DNA of 19,920 nt from JAFTYO01 sp045611785 (GCA_045611785.1 JAZKXV010000014.1:1-19920); one strand, 5' to 3'; counted from the first letter of the stretch, positions 1 through 8,528 are shown. Program-made: numbers and translations. Notes: generated from the sequence alone by a model not told the origin.

Positions 1-870
1 TAATCCCATTCCTTCTTGACAACCTGTTACTTCAGGGCAAACAGCACTACCTCCGACATGAACATTTGATATTTCTTCACATATAGCGAAAGAGTTTTTG
101 CTTTGACAATCTTCTATAGAAGAATATTCACAACCTTCATAATTAGCTACGCAGTAACCATTTTCAAAGTTATAACCATCTTTACAACCAGCAGGTACAT
201 AAACGGTTCCGATACCCTGTTCATCAACTTTTATACAGTTAAATCCTGGGTAAACTGTTTGACAATCTGCCTGTGTTTTAGCTGCACATACATGGTAATT
301 ATTAGCATAGTTACCTGTTTCGATAGAGCTTACACCATTAGTACAACTTTGTACAGCAGGTGCTACATACTTACCGCTGCCTTCCGGTCCCCAACAGTTA
401 ACTCTTGATAATTTTTCGCAATAATCGTAAGGATATTTTGCTTCGCATTCTGCTTGTGTATATGCTATACAACCAGTTGGTACATAACGACTTGCCGCAA
501 TAGAAGTACAACCTGTTGTAAAGAAGTCATTTACACAATCTTGACTATCACCACTTAAATAGCAAACACCTGTTGAAGCATCTGTTAATGATATACAATC
601 ACCAGCTATATATTTGCCATTGCCGTCAGAAACACACTCATTTATAAGGTTATTACGTTCGCATTCTGCTTTAGTTGCATATGTTGTAACTGAAAGTGTA
701 CAAGACTTTCCATCAGCAGACATGGTGTAACCAGATTTACACTGTTTTGGTTCGTAGCAAGTAAGCTCACTAGAAGTTGCTCCTGGTGAAGCGGCTGCAT
801 TAGCGTTTTGTAAAGGACTGGAAAGCGCCAAACCTAAAACAAACAAACCTATAATTTTTTTATTTAACAT
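1..870 (-). CDS. Secreted cysteine-rich repeat protein, 3' end outside window
   Basis: An open frame of 290 codons runs without a stop from the ATG at 870 to the window edge, so the C-terminus is missing. The product starts with a signal peptide (MLNKKIIGLFVLGLALSSP, cleavage probably after ANA near residue 26). It continues as cysteine-rich modules with patterns such as C-K-x-GY, A-x-CE and GY-x-x-ENGYC. One stretch (CQTVYPGFNC ... CKDGYNFENGYC) closely matches a stretch of the 1598-aa protein encoded at 2837-7633, where the modules occur in the same order. The leader differs from that of the next upstream gene by very few bases. The start is supported by the Shine-Dalgarno GGAGTGG ending 4 bases before the ATG. 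No catalytic motif is visible; a secreted or surface structural role is inferred from the signal peptide and cysteine content only. Confidence 0.85.
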   Translation of the reverse strand, partial: MLNKKIIGLFVLGLALSSPLQNANAAASPGATSSELTCYEPKQCKSGYTMSADGKSCTLSVTTYATKAECERNNLINECVSDGNGKYIAGDCISLTDASTGVCYLSGDSQDCVNDFFTTGCTSIAASRYVPTGCIAYTQAECEAKYPYDYCEKLSRVNCWGPEGSGKYVAPAVQSCTNGVSSIETGNYANNYHVCAAKTQADCQTVYPGFNCIKVDEQGIGTVYVPAGCKDGYNFENGYCVANYEGCEYSSIEDCQSKNSFAICEEISNVHVGGSAVCPEVTGCQEGMGL

Positions 871-874
871 ATTT

Positions 875-881
875 CCACTCC
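875..881 (-). promoter_or_regulatory. Ribosome binding site shared by the three tandem cysteine-rich genes
   Basis: GGAGTGG on the minus strand, followed by AAAT and the ATG at 870. The same site precedes the 593-aa gene (2749-2755) and the 1598-aa gene (7638-7644), so all three are set up for similar strong translation initiation, and the site fixes their starts. Confidence 0.7.
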
Positions 882-885
882 TTTA

Positions 886-939
886 TTACAAAGAATTAAT
901 ATTTTTTGTTAAAACACTATATGTATTAGAAATTTTCAT
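886..939 (-). CDS. Possible 17-aa leader peptide, copy 1
   Basis: In the 92-base gap between two cysteine-rich genes, ATG at 939 opens a 17-codon frame (MKISNTYSVLTKNINSL) ending in tandem TAA TAA. It has a good Shine-Dalgarno (AAGGGAGAAAG) about 7 bases upstream. Its stop lies 15 bases before the start of the next gene, whose own ribosome site follows at once. The same small frame occurs at 2760-2813 with one amino-acid change. It could be a translated leader or a by-product of the duplicated junction; the sequence alone does not decide. Confidence 0.3.
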   Translation of the reverse strand: MKISNTYSVLTKNINSL

Positions 940-962
940 GAATCTTTCTCCCTTACTCATTC

Positions 963-2744
963 CTAATTGCCAGAGCCAGCTGAATGGCCTTGTTCATTAC
1001 CTGAGCCTAAACTAGAGTCATCGCCAACTTCGCCACATTCGAAGCCTGGATATTTCTCTTCACACTCTTCTTTAGAAGAATATGTACCTTCTTCACAAGT
1101 TTGTGGAACACAAGCACCATTTTCTAACTTGTAGCCATCTTTACAAGAAGTTGTAGGAGCATAACAAGCGCCGTTTGCATCTAATTCACAGGCAAAGCCC
1201 ATGTTAGCACTTTCACAAGCAGCTTGATCTTTATAAGCACAGCATGAATAACAGCTAGCTAGTCCGGAACCTGTGGAGTAATACCTTACAGGAGTACCTG
1301 TTGAACAGCTACCGCTACAACTGCTTACACATAAATCATAAGGATACAAATTGTCACCAAAACCTAACTCAGCACAAGGGTTGGAAGATACGCAAGATTT
1401 ACCATCTGCTGAAAGAGTATAACCATCTTTACATGTACCGGTAGATACCCATTTACTAGCATCACCATAACCACCACCGTAATAATCACATACAAAGCCA
1501 GGGTTTGCAGCTTCACATTCTGTGATTGATCCATATGTTATTATATCTTGAACACAAGTACCATCTGTAAGTGTATAACCATCTTTACATGTTGTTGATG
1601 GGAGGTAGTAGATAGTGCCACCTGATACAGACGCAATTTCGCAAACAGATCCAGGATTTGCAGCTTCACATTCCGCTGCTGATGTCCACTGACCAGCCTT
1701 TGGAACACAAGATTTCCAACATGTACGAGATTCACCGGTTGTTAACTTGAACTCACCACTAATTGTACAGTTGAAGTCTGCAAGGGATGCCGGATCCATC
1801 ATGCCGATTTCAGTACAACTTGTAAACTTGTACTGACATTGACCGCAACCAAACGGATCTGCCATAAATATCCACAACGAGCTGTTAATACCACTTACGC
1901 CAATTTCCGATCTATCTCCACAATCTACACTGTTATTTGTATTTTTGAAGTAACCAGTTTTACATGCAGTATGTACAAAACATCCGTCTACTTGTGTACA
2001 ATCAGAATTAAAGTTAGTAGTTTCGCACTCACCTTCATCAGCATATTCGCAATTAGATTCCACACAAGTTTTACCATCATCAGCTATAGTATAACCAGAT
2101 TTACAAGAAGTAGGAACTATACATCCGGTTGTATCAACTTTACAAGCAGCTGTACCTTCTGAGTTTTGACATTCATCAACATCGGTATAGTACGAACCAA
2201 TACCATCTTTTTCTACTCCAAAGCGACACTCTACCTCGCATCTACCACAACCATAATCATCTACTATTTTATTGCTTTCATATAGACCACATTCATTTCC
2301 CATAATCATACGGTTTCCTGCTTGACTATTGCAAACAATAGGAGCATAACATCCAAGTCCAAGAATTCCATCTGATCCTGTATCACAAATAGAGTATTTG
2401 TAAACAGATTCACAAGCAGCTTGAGTTTTATACATACACTCACCCGGGATACCGCAACCAGCATTATCAACTGTATGGTCTTTTAACCCCTCATAGTCAT
2501 CCATAGCTTCAAGAATTTCTCCGCTATAAACGCACCAACAATCTCCACTTCCGATATTTTGTTCACCCCTTATATTGCCTTTAGAACCGTATCCAGGTTT
2601 ACATTTTGATGGTTCGTAGCAAGTGAGCTCACTAGAACCGCCATCTGTTCCTCCTGGTGAAGCACTGGCTGCATTAGCACTTTGTAAAGGACTGGAAAGC
2701 GCCAAACCTAAAACAAACAAACCTATAATTTTTTTATTTAACAT
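963..2744 (-). CDS. Secreted cysteine-rich repeat protein, 593 aa
   Basis: The product has a signal peptide (MLNKKIIGLFVLGLALSSP, cleavage likely after ANA near residue 26) and then about a dozen cysteine-rich modules. Recurrent patterns are A-x-CE, C-K-x-GY-x-L and DG-x-CV. Two GCGxC motifs begin at about residues 166 (CGRC) and 300 (CGQC). One module (CEYADEGECETTN ... VDGCF) is encoded by 82 bases identical to a module in the upstream 1598-aa gene. The C-terminus (QGHSAGSGN) resembles that of the 1598-aa protein (QGHSGGGN). The gene is the middle member of a minus-strand tandem array, with 92-base gaps on both sides and no visible terminator, so co-transcription is likely. The start is set by GGAGTGG upstream of the ATG at 2744. 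No enzyme motif is seen; it is probably an exported, disulfide-rich surface or secreted protein. Confidence 0.88.
   Translation of the reverse strand: MLNKKIIGLFVLGLALSSPLQSANAASASPGGTDGGSSELTCYEPSKCKPGYGSKGNIRGEQNIGSGDCWCVYSGEILEAMDDYEGLKDHTVDNAGCGIPGECMYKTQAACESVYKYSICDTGSDGILGLGCYAPIVCNSQAGNRMIMGNECGLYESNKIVDDYGCGRCEVECRFGVEKDGIGSYYTDVDECQNSEGTAACKVDTTGCIVPTSCKSGYTIADDGKTCVESNCEYADEGECETTNFNSDCTQVDGCFVHTACKTGYFKNTNNSVDCGDRSEIGVSGINSSLWIFMADPFGCGQCQYKFTSCTEIGMMDPASLADFNCTISGEFKLTTGESRTCWKSCVPKAGQWTSAAECEAANPGSVCEIASVSGGTIYYLPSTTCKDGYTLTDGTCVQDIITYGSITECEAANPGFVCDYYGGGYGDASKWVSTGTCKDGYTLSADGKSCVSSNPCAELGFGDNLYPYDLCVSSCSGSCSTGTPVRYYSTGSGLASCYSCCAYKDQAACESANMGFACELDANGACYAPTTSCKDGYKLENGACVPQTCEEGTYSSKEECEEKYPGFECGEVGDDSSLGSGNEQGHSAGSGN
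1973..2054. repeat. 82-bp identical block, copy 1
   Basis: These 82 bases are identical to 5212-5293 in the neighbouring 1598-aa gene and sit in the same reading frame, encoding one cysteine module. The sequence on both sides diverges, which suggests exchange of a module by recombination or gene conversion. Confidence 0.9.
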
Positions 2745-2847
2745 ATTTCCACTCCTTTATTACAAAGAATTAATATTTTTTGTTAAAACACTATATATAT
2801 TAGAAATTTTCATGAATCTTTCTCCCTTACTCATTCCTAATTGCCAC
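2671..2847. repeat. 177-bp junction repeat, copy 2
   Basis: Second copy of the junction described at 797-973. It covers the last codons of the 1598-aa gene, the intergenic gap and the signal-peptide codons of the 593-aa gene. Confidence 0.9.
2760..2813 (-). CDS. Possible 17-aa leader peptide, copy 2
   Basis: Second copy of the small frame at 886-939, here reading MKISNIYSVLTKNINSL, with the same Shine-Dalgarno and the same double TAA stop. It differs by one base (Thr to Ile), which changes the protein. That single non-silent change gives no evidence of selection for the peptide. Confidence 0.3.
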   Translation of the reverse strand: MKISNIYSVLTKNINSL

Positions 2848-5800
2848 CGCCACTATGGCCTTGAGCACCTGAGCTGAGGTCTACAGTTTCTTCGCACTCA
2901 TAACCCGGGTGTTGAGCCTCACACTCTGCTATTGAAGAATATGAGCCAGCTTCACAAGTTAATGGAACGCATCCACCATTTTCTAACTTGTAGCCTGATG
3001 CACAGGTATCTGTTGATGGAACATAATATCCGTTGCCATCAGATACGCAAGCAAAGCCGTTGCTGTGTACTGTACACTGAACACCTGAAGTGTATGCACA
3101 CACACCGCAACCAGCAGCGTCAGGATTTAACAAAGTACCATATGAACAATTACCTGCTCTTGTGAAACCTGTTGCACAGAAGTCTGGTCCGAAGCAGCCA
3201 TTCATTGTTGGGCCACATGCAGAGTTAGGATATGCAGCTGAACATTCTTCATCAGTTGTATATTCACCAGCTGGGCAGTTAGATACGCATTCGCCATTTG
3301 TTAAGGTGTAACCATCTTTACATGTATCTGTTGGAGCATAAGAACCTCCATCACCACCTGCATAGCCACCACCTACATACTCACAAACAAATCCTGTTTT
3401 TTCACATTCTGTTAATGAAGAGTAAAGTTTAACACATTTATCATCTACTAGGCTATATCCATCGTTACAACGAGCGATACCCCAACATGCATTGCCTTTA
3501 TCGTCTACATATTCTTCAGCGCAAGTAGCGTTTCCATATTGAGCTAAGCATGCTGCTTCAGTTTTGAGTGTACATGTTGTTGCATCTAACACTGCACAAC
3601 CGTTGCCATCTACTGTACATTTACCACCTAATACTCTGTTTTCACAATCTTCTAGGTCATTAAAGAAGCACCAACAACCTTGGCTACCAGCACTAGAGAT
3701 ATGGGCTTGTTCATCATAAGCTGCTAAACAACCATCTGTTTCATAACAGCCATTAGCGTTTTGAACACATTTATATCCTTCTTTTGCTGTTTGACATTCT
3801 GCCTCAGTTGCATATTCACCAGCTTGGCAGTTAACAACTACATAACAGCCATCCTTTTTAGCACAGGTTGAACCTTCGTTCATTGCTTCACAAACTTCTT
3901 CGTTTGCATAATCACAACTAAATGAACCTTCTTCACCACCTGGATGTGGAATTACACAGTTTGTATAGCAAGTTTTGAGGTTGTTTTTAACATATGCAGT
4001 AAGAGAATCTGTACATCCATAGAATACTGATTCTTCTTCACTATAGTCTGAATATGTACCACCTAATGCATAACAAGTGCTATAGTTAATATATTCGCAT
4101 AAACCACAACCTGCATCGTCTGCATCACGAATACCTTCAGCCTCACCCGGACAATCTTCAGCTGATGCGAAATAGCCTTCTTTACATCCATTTGGTTGGT
4201 AACCTAAGCTTGTTCCTGTGTTTGCACATGTTGAATTTGGATTTGCATTTTCACATGCTGTTGGTGTGCTATATGGTACAGCAATTTTGTTGCAATATCC
4301 ATTTTCATAGTTATAACCATCTTTACAACCCATTGGAGCATAGATGTTACCTAAAGCAGGGTCGTTAACCAATTGACAGTTAAATCCTGGGTAAACAGTT
4401 TGACAAGCTTTTTCAGTGGTTTCTGCACAAATAGCATATCCCATTCCGTATGCGCCTGTATTCTTACCTGTACAGCTAGCACTTGCTTCCGGTGCCGGAT
4501 ATTTTCCACCATTTGGAATCCAGCAGTTAGCTTCCGGTGTTTTAACACAGTTATCATAAATATATTTAGCTTCGCATGCGGCTTTTGTACGTGGGCAGTT
4601 TACAGGAACATAATATCCCTTGCCGTCATATTCACATGGGGATGAAACGAAATCAGTTTCACAGTCACCCGAATCATTATCAACACCTTTACATGTACCA
4701 TCAGCGTATGCACCGTCTAAACATGTTGTAGGTATGTATTTACCTGTTCCATCCGGTTCACATTTGTTCATAATGTTTGCAAGCTCACATTCTTCTAAGC
4801 CAGAATATGTTATAACATCTCTTACGCAAGCACCTTCTGTAAGTGTGTAACCATCTTGGCAAGATGTTGCTTCATAACAACCCATATTATACTGACAACC
4901 AGAAGCATTAGCTTGACAGTCTTCAAGAGTACCATAAGCGCATGTTCCATCTAAAATCCAACAATCTACAGGATAACCTCGACTAGAAAGGAACAAGAAC
5001 TCACGACCAGCACCGAGGGCTTCGCCACCACTAGCATGAGGCAATTCTACATAACCTAATTGATCACAGGTATCAAAATCAGTAGCGCAACGACCACAGC
5101 CATATGGGTCTATATTAATTAGCTTAGTAGCGTGATAACGACCACCCATCATACATTTAGATAAGTCATTAGGGTTAAATTGCGTTAACGAACCAACATT
5201 ACAAGCTGTCGGTACAAAACATCCGTCTACTTGTGTACAATCAGAATTAAAGTTAGTAGTTTCGCACTCACCTTCATCAGCATATTCGCAATTTGCTACG
5301 CAAGCACCGTCTTTTAAGCTATAACCCTCTTTACATTCGCCTGTTGGAGCATAGAAGCCATCGCTATAAGCACCTTCATCTACAAACTCACATTCCATGC
5401 CCGGATTTGCATTTTCACAAGCATTTTTACCATCGTATGTTTTTTGACATACACCGTTCATTAATGCATAACCGGTTTTACAGCCAATAACCACTGGGCA
5501 AAGAGCATCATTTGTTTCACAGATTGCGTTTGCATTTTGAGTTTCACACTCATATACAGAGTAGTAGTCACAACCTACACCGCAAGAGAAACACGTAATT
5601 GTTGAACCGCTTGCTAATGTAACAGATTCAGGCTCAGCTAATGTTGAACATGTTGCATCGCTTGTTAAGAAGCCAAAGTCTTCACAAGTTTGAGATGCTA
5701 CGCATGCGCCGTTTTCTAATTTATATTTATCAGCACAACCCGTTACTATCCAACAAGCGCCGTTTTGCTGTGTACAATCAGCATTTGCATTTTGTTTTTC

Positions 5801-7633
5801 ACAGATTGTTTCTGAACCATAATCACAACATACACCGCAACCGTTCTTATCTGCATTTACACGAACGTCACATGTGTTGCTGAAGCCGGCTTCGCAAGAT
5901 GAAGGCTCAAACGAACCATCTTCTTGTTCTTTACAAACAGAGTTTTCATTGAGAGCTTCGCAAGTTGCTTTATCATTATAATCTATTGTACAAGTTCTGC
6001 AACCAGCCATATCAGTGTATGACATACCTGGGCATGATGTTGCACTTTCTTTTTCACAACCATCAGCTTTCCATTCGCCTTCTTCTGTTTCAACACATTT
6101 TGAGTTAAAGAACGCGTCTTCACAAGCTTCTTTTGTTGCAGGAGCCATACAAAATCTTTCAAAAGAACCATCAGCTAAGTACATTGGGTGTTCAACACCG
6201 TTTGCAATTGGTTCATCAGCGAAACCTGCCGCCTTACAAGATTCATACTCTGTTGCGCAGAAACCACAACCGTTTGCGTCTACACCACCAATTTTGCTAT
6301 AATCACCACGTGGGCAGTTAATATCATTGGCCTCTGTGTAGAAACCAACTTTACAAGCTGTTGCACCCCAACATCCATCTGAGCTTTCTGTACAAATAGA
6401 GTTACCATTTTCGCTTACGCAAGATGCTTCATCATAGTATTGGCAAGAAATTTTAACTTCACAATCATAGTGACATGTTGAATATACACCGGCTAAGTTA
6501 ATATTTGCGCTAGAAGCACATACCAAACCGTCTAAATCATTAACGCCATGCATATCATTGCTGAGCTCTGCACAAGTCTTTTCAATAAACTGACATTCAC
6601 CGCAGCCATTTCCATCTAACTTAACAAGTGTAGCATTTGCCATCGCAAGACCAAGATCTTGACCGCAACCCGTTTTATCGGCATAGAAACCAACTTTACA
6701 AGCTGTAGGCTTAAAGCATCCTGAAGAGTTTGGTGAACATACAGAATTTGCATAAACCTCTTCGCATCTTGTTTTACTCTTTTCATTTTCTTCGCACCAA
6801 GCAAAACCGCAAGATACGCAAGCGCCAACTTGACCATCCGCCATATATACAGGCCATGGCTCAGGAGCAGCAGCAGCACAAGCAGCGTTAGCAGCACTAG
6901 TTGTTGTATAGTATCCTGCCTCTTCACAAGTTGTGAATTCAGTTGCACAATATCCGCAACCGTTAGCATCCGCACCACCTATTGTTGTATATTGAGCACC
7001 GGCACATGTAACATCGTTTGCTTCTTTGTAGAAGCCAGTCTTACACGCAGATGCAACAAAACAGCCAATTTCATCAGCTGTACATTTTGAATTTGGATTT
7101 GCCTGTTCACAAGTTTCTTGTGCTAAATAGGTACAACAGTCTGCATAACATGTTTTTTCTGTACCATCAGAGATTGTAATCATTGCTGTTGATTTACAGA
7201 AACCACCCTCATTGGTTGTTCTGTAGCCAGCGCCTTCGCATGTGTCATGTATTGCAACGCATAAGTTGTTTAAATGCGTAAAACCTTCTTTACAAGATTC
7301 GAAGGTATATTTTGTAGCTGTCTCGGATTCGCACGTATAACAATTGGCATTTTCAGGACACTCTGCCAACTTAAAGCCTTCACAAACATCATCTATCTTT
7401 GGCTTTTTCAACACACATTTCATATAAGATGAATCAAACGGACAATAAACATAGCCACCCACTTCGCAATCAGGATCAGCTGTTTTGGAATAGTTCAAGC
7501 TTTCACAGGTCGGCTGAACATCACAGTCTAAACTGCTTACATCACTAGGACTCGTAAGGGCCCAAACATTGCCCACAGGACTGGAAAGCGCTAATACAAA
7601 AACTATCGACCAAAAATTCTTCCTACTTAACAT
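2837..7633 (-). CDS. Giant secreted cysteine-rich modular protein, 1598 aa
   Basis: First gene of the three-gene minus-strand array. A signal peptide (MLSRKNFWSIVFVLALSSPV, cleavage near residue 25 after VWA) is followed by some 25-30 cysteine-rich modules of roughly 40-60 residues. Common patterns are A-x-CE-x-x-N-x-x-S-x-C, GC-[FYW]-x-x-T-x-CK-x-G[FY] and C-K-[DE]-GY-x-L. Seven CGxC motifs begin at about residues 226, 344, 456, 599, 846, 1176 and 1509, each after a D-x-x-G-like stretch. The N-terminus (residues 43-73, with CPFDSSY) resembles the repeats of the 518-aa protein at 15661. The C-terminus ends QGHSGGGN. No catalytic domain or membrane anchor is visible after the signal. By analogy to other disulfide-rich repeat proteins it may be a surface stalk, adhesin or secreted matrix protein; this is inference. 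Confidence 0.9.
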   Translation of the reverse strand: MLSRKNFWSIVFVLALSSPVGNVWALTSPSDVSSLDCDVQPTCESLNYSKTADPDCEVGGYVYCPFDSSYMKCVLKKPKIDDVCEGFKLAECPENANCYTCESETATKYTFESCKEGFTHLNNLCVAIHDTCEGAGYRTTNEGGFCKSTAMITISDGTEKTCYADCCTYLAQETCEQANPNSKCTADEIGCFVASACKTGFYKEANDVTCAGAQYTTIGGADANGCGYCATEFTTCEEAGYYTTTSAANAACAAAAPEPWPVYMADGQVGACVSCGFAWCEENEKSKTRCEEVYANSVCSPNSSGCFKPTACKVGFYADKTGCGQDLGLAMANATLVKLDGNGCGECQFIEKTCAELSNDMHGVNDLDGLVCASSANINLAGVYSTCHYDCEVKISCQYYDEASCVSENGNSICTESSDGCWGATACKVGFYTEANDINCPRGDYSKIGGVDANGCGFCATEYESCKAAGFADEPIANGVEHPMYLADGSFERFCMAPATKEACEDAFFNSKCVETEEGEWKADGCEKESATSCPGMSYTDMAGCRTCTIDYNDKATCEALNENSVCKEQEDGSFEPSSCEAGFSNTCDVRVNADKNGCGVCCDYGSETICEKQNANADCTQQNGACWIVTGCADKYKLENGACVASQTCEDFGFLTSDATCSTLAEPESVTLASGSTITCFSCGVGCDYYSVYECETQNANAICETNDALCPVVIGCKTGYALMNGVCQKTYDGKNACENANPGMECEFVDEGAYSDGFYAPTGECKEGYSLKDGACVANCEYADEGECETTNFNSDCTQVDGCFVPTACNVGSLTQFNPNDLSKCMMGGRYHATKLINIDPYGCGRCATDFDTCDQLGYVELPHASGGEALGAGREFLFLSSRGYPVDCWILDGTCAYGTLEDCQANASGCQYNMGCYEATSCQDGYTLTEGACVRDVITYSGLEECELANIMNKCEPDGTGKYIPTTCLDGAYADGTCKGVDNDSGDCETDFVSSPCEYDGKGYYVPVNCPRTKAACEAKYIYDNCVKTPEANCWIPNGGKYPAPEASASCTGKNTGAYGMGYAICAETTEKACQTVYPGFNCQLVNDPALGNIYAPMGCKDGYNYENGYCNKIAVPYSTPTACENANPNSTCANTGTSLGYQPNGCKEGYFASAEDCPGEAEGIRDADDAGCGLCEYINYSTCYALGGTYSDYSEEESVFYGCTDSLTAYVKNNLKTCYTNCVIPHPGGEEGSFSCDYANEEVCEAMNEGSTCAKKDGCYVVVNCQAGEYATEAECQTAKEGYKCVQNANGCYETDGCLAAYDEQAHISSAGSQGCWCFFNDLEDCENRVLGGKCTVDGNGCAVLDATTCTLKTEAACLAQYGNATCAEEYVDDKGNACWGIARCNDGYSLVDDKCVKLYSSLTECEKTGFVCEYVGGGYAGGDGGSYAPTDTCKDGYTLTNGECVSNCPAGEYTTDEECSAAYPNSACGPTMNGCFGPDFCATGFTRAGNCSYGTLLNPDAAGCGVCAYTSGVQCTVHSNGFACVSDGNGYYVPSTDTCASGYKLENGGCVPLTCEAGSYSSIAECEAQHPGYECEETVDLSSGAQGHSGGGN
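5212..5293. repeat. 82-bp identical block, copy 2
   Basis: Second copy of the block at 1973-2054, inside the 1598-aa gene. Both copies encode the same module, and the proteins then diverge (VHTACKTG against VPTACNVG). Confidence 0.9.
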
Positions 7634-7705
7634 TTTTCCACTCCTTATAATAAAAATTAATACAATACAACACCATAGCGAGACACACTACTGGCTTTTG
7701 CATAT

Positions 7706-7734
7706 AGTGTACCATTGTTTTTACGCAAAATCAA
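7706..7734 (-). promoter_or_regulatory. Candidate promoter of the cysteine-rich gene array
   Basis: On the minus strand TTGATT (7734-7729), a 17-base spacer and TACACT (7711-7706) match the sigma-70 consensus at 4 of 6 positions in each box. It lies about 75 bases upstream of the start of the 1598-aa gene and points into the array. It was found by eye; the surrounding AT-rich sequence makes chance matches likely. Confidence 0.4.
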
Positions 7735-7834
7735 GCGGTTTTTTTGAATTTTTTACAATATTATTTACAACATTATATTATTATCATTTTTAAAACTTTC
7801 GTATCAATTTTTTTATATTTTCTGATAAAAATTG

Positions 7835-7863
7835 TTGTCTTTTTCGTTTTATCCTATTATATA
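7835..7863 (+). promoter_or_regulatory. Candidate lolA promoter
   Basis: TTGTCT, a 17-base spacer and TATATA, placed so that transcription would start just before the lolA ribosome site. The boxes are only moderate matches and the region 7741-7863 is very T-rich, so other placements are possible. Confidence 0.3.
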
Positions 7864-7874
7864 TCTTGACTAAG

Positions 7875-7881
7875 AAAGGGG
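7875..7881 (+). promoter_or_regulatory. Ribosome binding site deciding the lolA start
   Basis: AAAGGGG ends 5 bases before the ATG at 7887. It favours that ATG over the in-frame TTG at 7866, which would place the ribosome site inside the gene and put MTKKGVN in front of the signal peptide. Confidence 0.7.
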
Positions 7882-7886
7882 TAAAC

Positions 7887-8483
7887 ATGAAAACTATTTT
7901 TTATATTGCTTTATTGTTGCTTTCCGGAAACGTTATGGCACAAACCACCGAAGATTTAAATAAAATCGAGAACTATTTAAATAATATGCAATCGCTTGAG
8001 GCCTCTTTTGTGCAAATGGCCAGCAACGGCACAACCTCCGAAGGCAAAATTTATATTGCAAAACCAAGCAAAATCAGAATGGAATATAACGCCCCTACTT
8101 CAGTGTTGATTGTAGGAAACGGCGACTATGTTGTGTTTAATGACATGGAACTCGATCAGGTTACAAATATTGATTATGAAGACATTCCGGCAACCATGAT
8201 ATTATCAAATAATATTAAAATAGATAACAAAGATCTGAAAGTGTCCGATTTTTATAAAGATGACGGGGTTACTTCCGTTACTTTAGAATATGAAAAAGAT
8301 AAAAGCGTCGGACCAATCACTTTGGTTTTTTCAAATTCTCCGTTTGAGCTTAAACAATGGAAAATTATCGATCCCCAAAGCATTGAGGTAACTCTTTCTT
8401 TATATGACATTAATAAAGACGCTAACCTAGATGAGGCTCTATTTAAATTTAATAATCCTCGTAAGAATAAAAGGCGCAGATAA
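7887..8483 (+). CDS. lolA: Outer-membrane lipoprotein carrier protein LolA
   Basis: LolA is the periplasmic chaperone that takes lipoproteins from the inner-membrane LolCDE complex to the outer membrane. The 198-aa product fits the family length and fold pattern. It has a signal peptide (MKTIFYIALLLLSGNVMA, cleaved before QTTED), then the typical amphipathic helix (IENYLNNMQSLEASFVQ). Next come the strand signatures G-x-IYIAKPSKIRMEY (around residues 50-65) and V-GNGDYVVFND. The C-terminal half keeps the shape of LolA_like strands (TLVFSNSPFELKQW). The start is chosen from the AAAGGGG site and because the signal peptide begins there. The gene stands alone before an exporter gene with its own promoter. 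No lolB or lolCDE is in the window. Confidence 0.88.
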   Translation: MKTIFYIALLLLSGNVMAQTTEDLNKIENYLNNMQSLEASFVQMASNGTTSEGKIYIAKPSKIRMEYNAPTSVLIVGNGDYVVFNDMELDQVTNIDYEDIPATMILSNNIKIDNKDLKVSDFYKDDGVTSVTLEYEKDKSVGPITLVFSNSPFELKQWKIIDPQSIEVTLSLYDINKDANLDEALFKFNNPRKNKRRR

Positions 8484-8500
8484 TAGCTCGATTTAACAAC

Positions 8501-8528
8501 TTGAATTGTATATATTTTAATGTATAAT
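8501..8528 (+). promoter_or_regulatory. Promoter of the ABC exporter gene
   Basis: TTGAAT (8501-8506), a 16-base spacer and a perfect TATAAT (8523-8528), ending 32 bases before the exporter ATG. It lies in the 77-base gap after lolA, so the exporter can be transcribed on its own. No terminator hairpin separates the two genes, so read-through from lolA is also possible. Confidence 0.6.

Larger units (their letters stand above)
797..973. repeat. 177-bp junction repeat, copy 1
   Basis: This segment covers the last codons of the 593-aa gene, the intergenic gap and the signal-peptide codons of the partial gene. It matches 2671-2847 at a constant offset of 1874 bases with no gaps and, by eye, three mismatches (two adjacent in the signal-peptide end, one in the gap). 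Such identity, including non-coding bases, points to recent duplication or gene conversion. Confidence 0.9.

Noticed and set aside
103..408. 101-codon plus-strand frame opposite the partial cysteine-rich gene
   Set aside because: It is antisense to a continuous signal-peptide-bearing frame and its Cys/Thr/Ile-rich content mirrors that gene.
7866..7886. TTG start giving LolA seven more N-terminal residues
   Set aside because: The ribosome site AAAGGGG lies after this TTG and fits the ATG at 7887, where a clean signal peptide begins.
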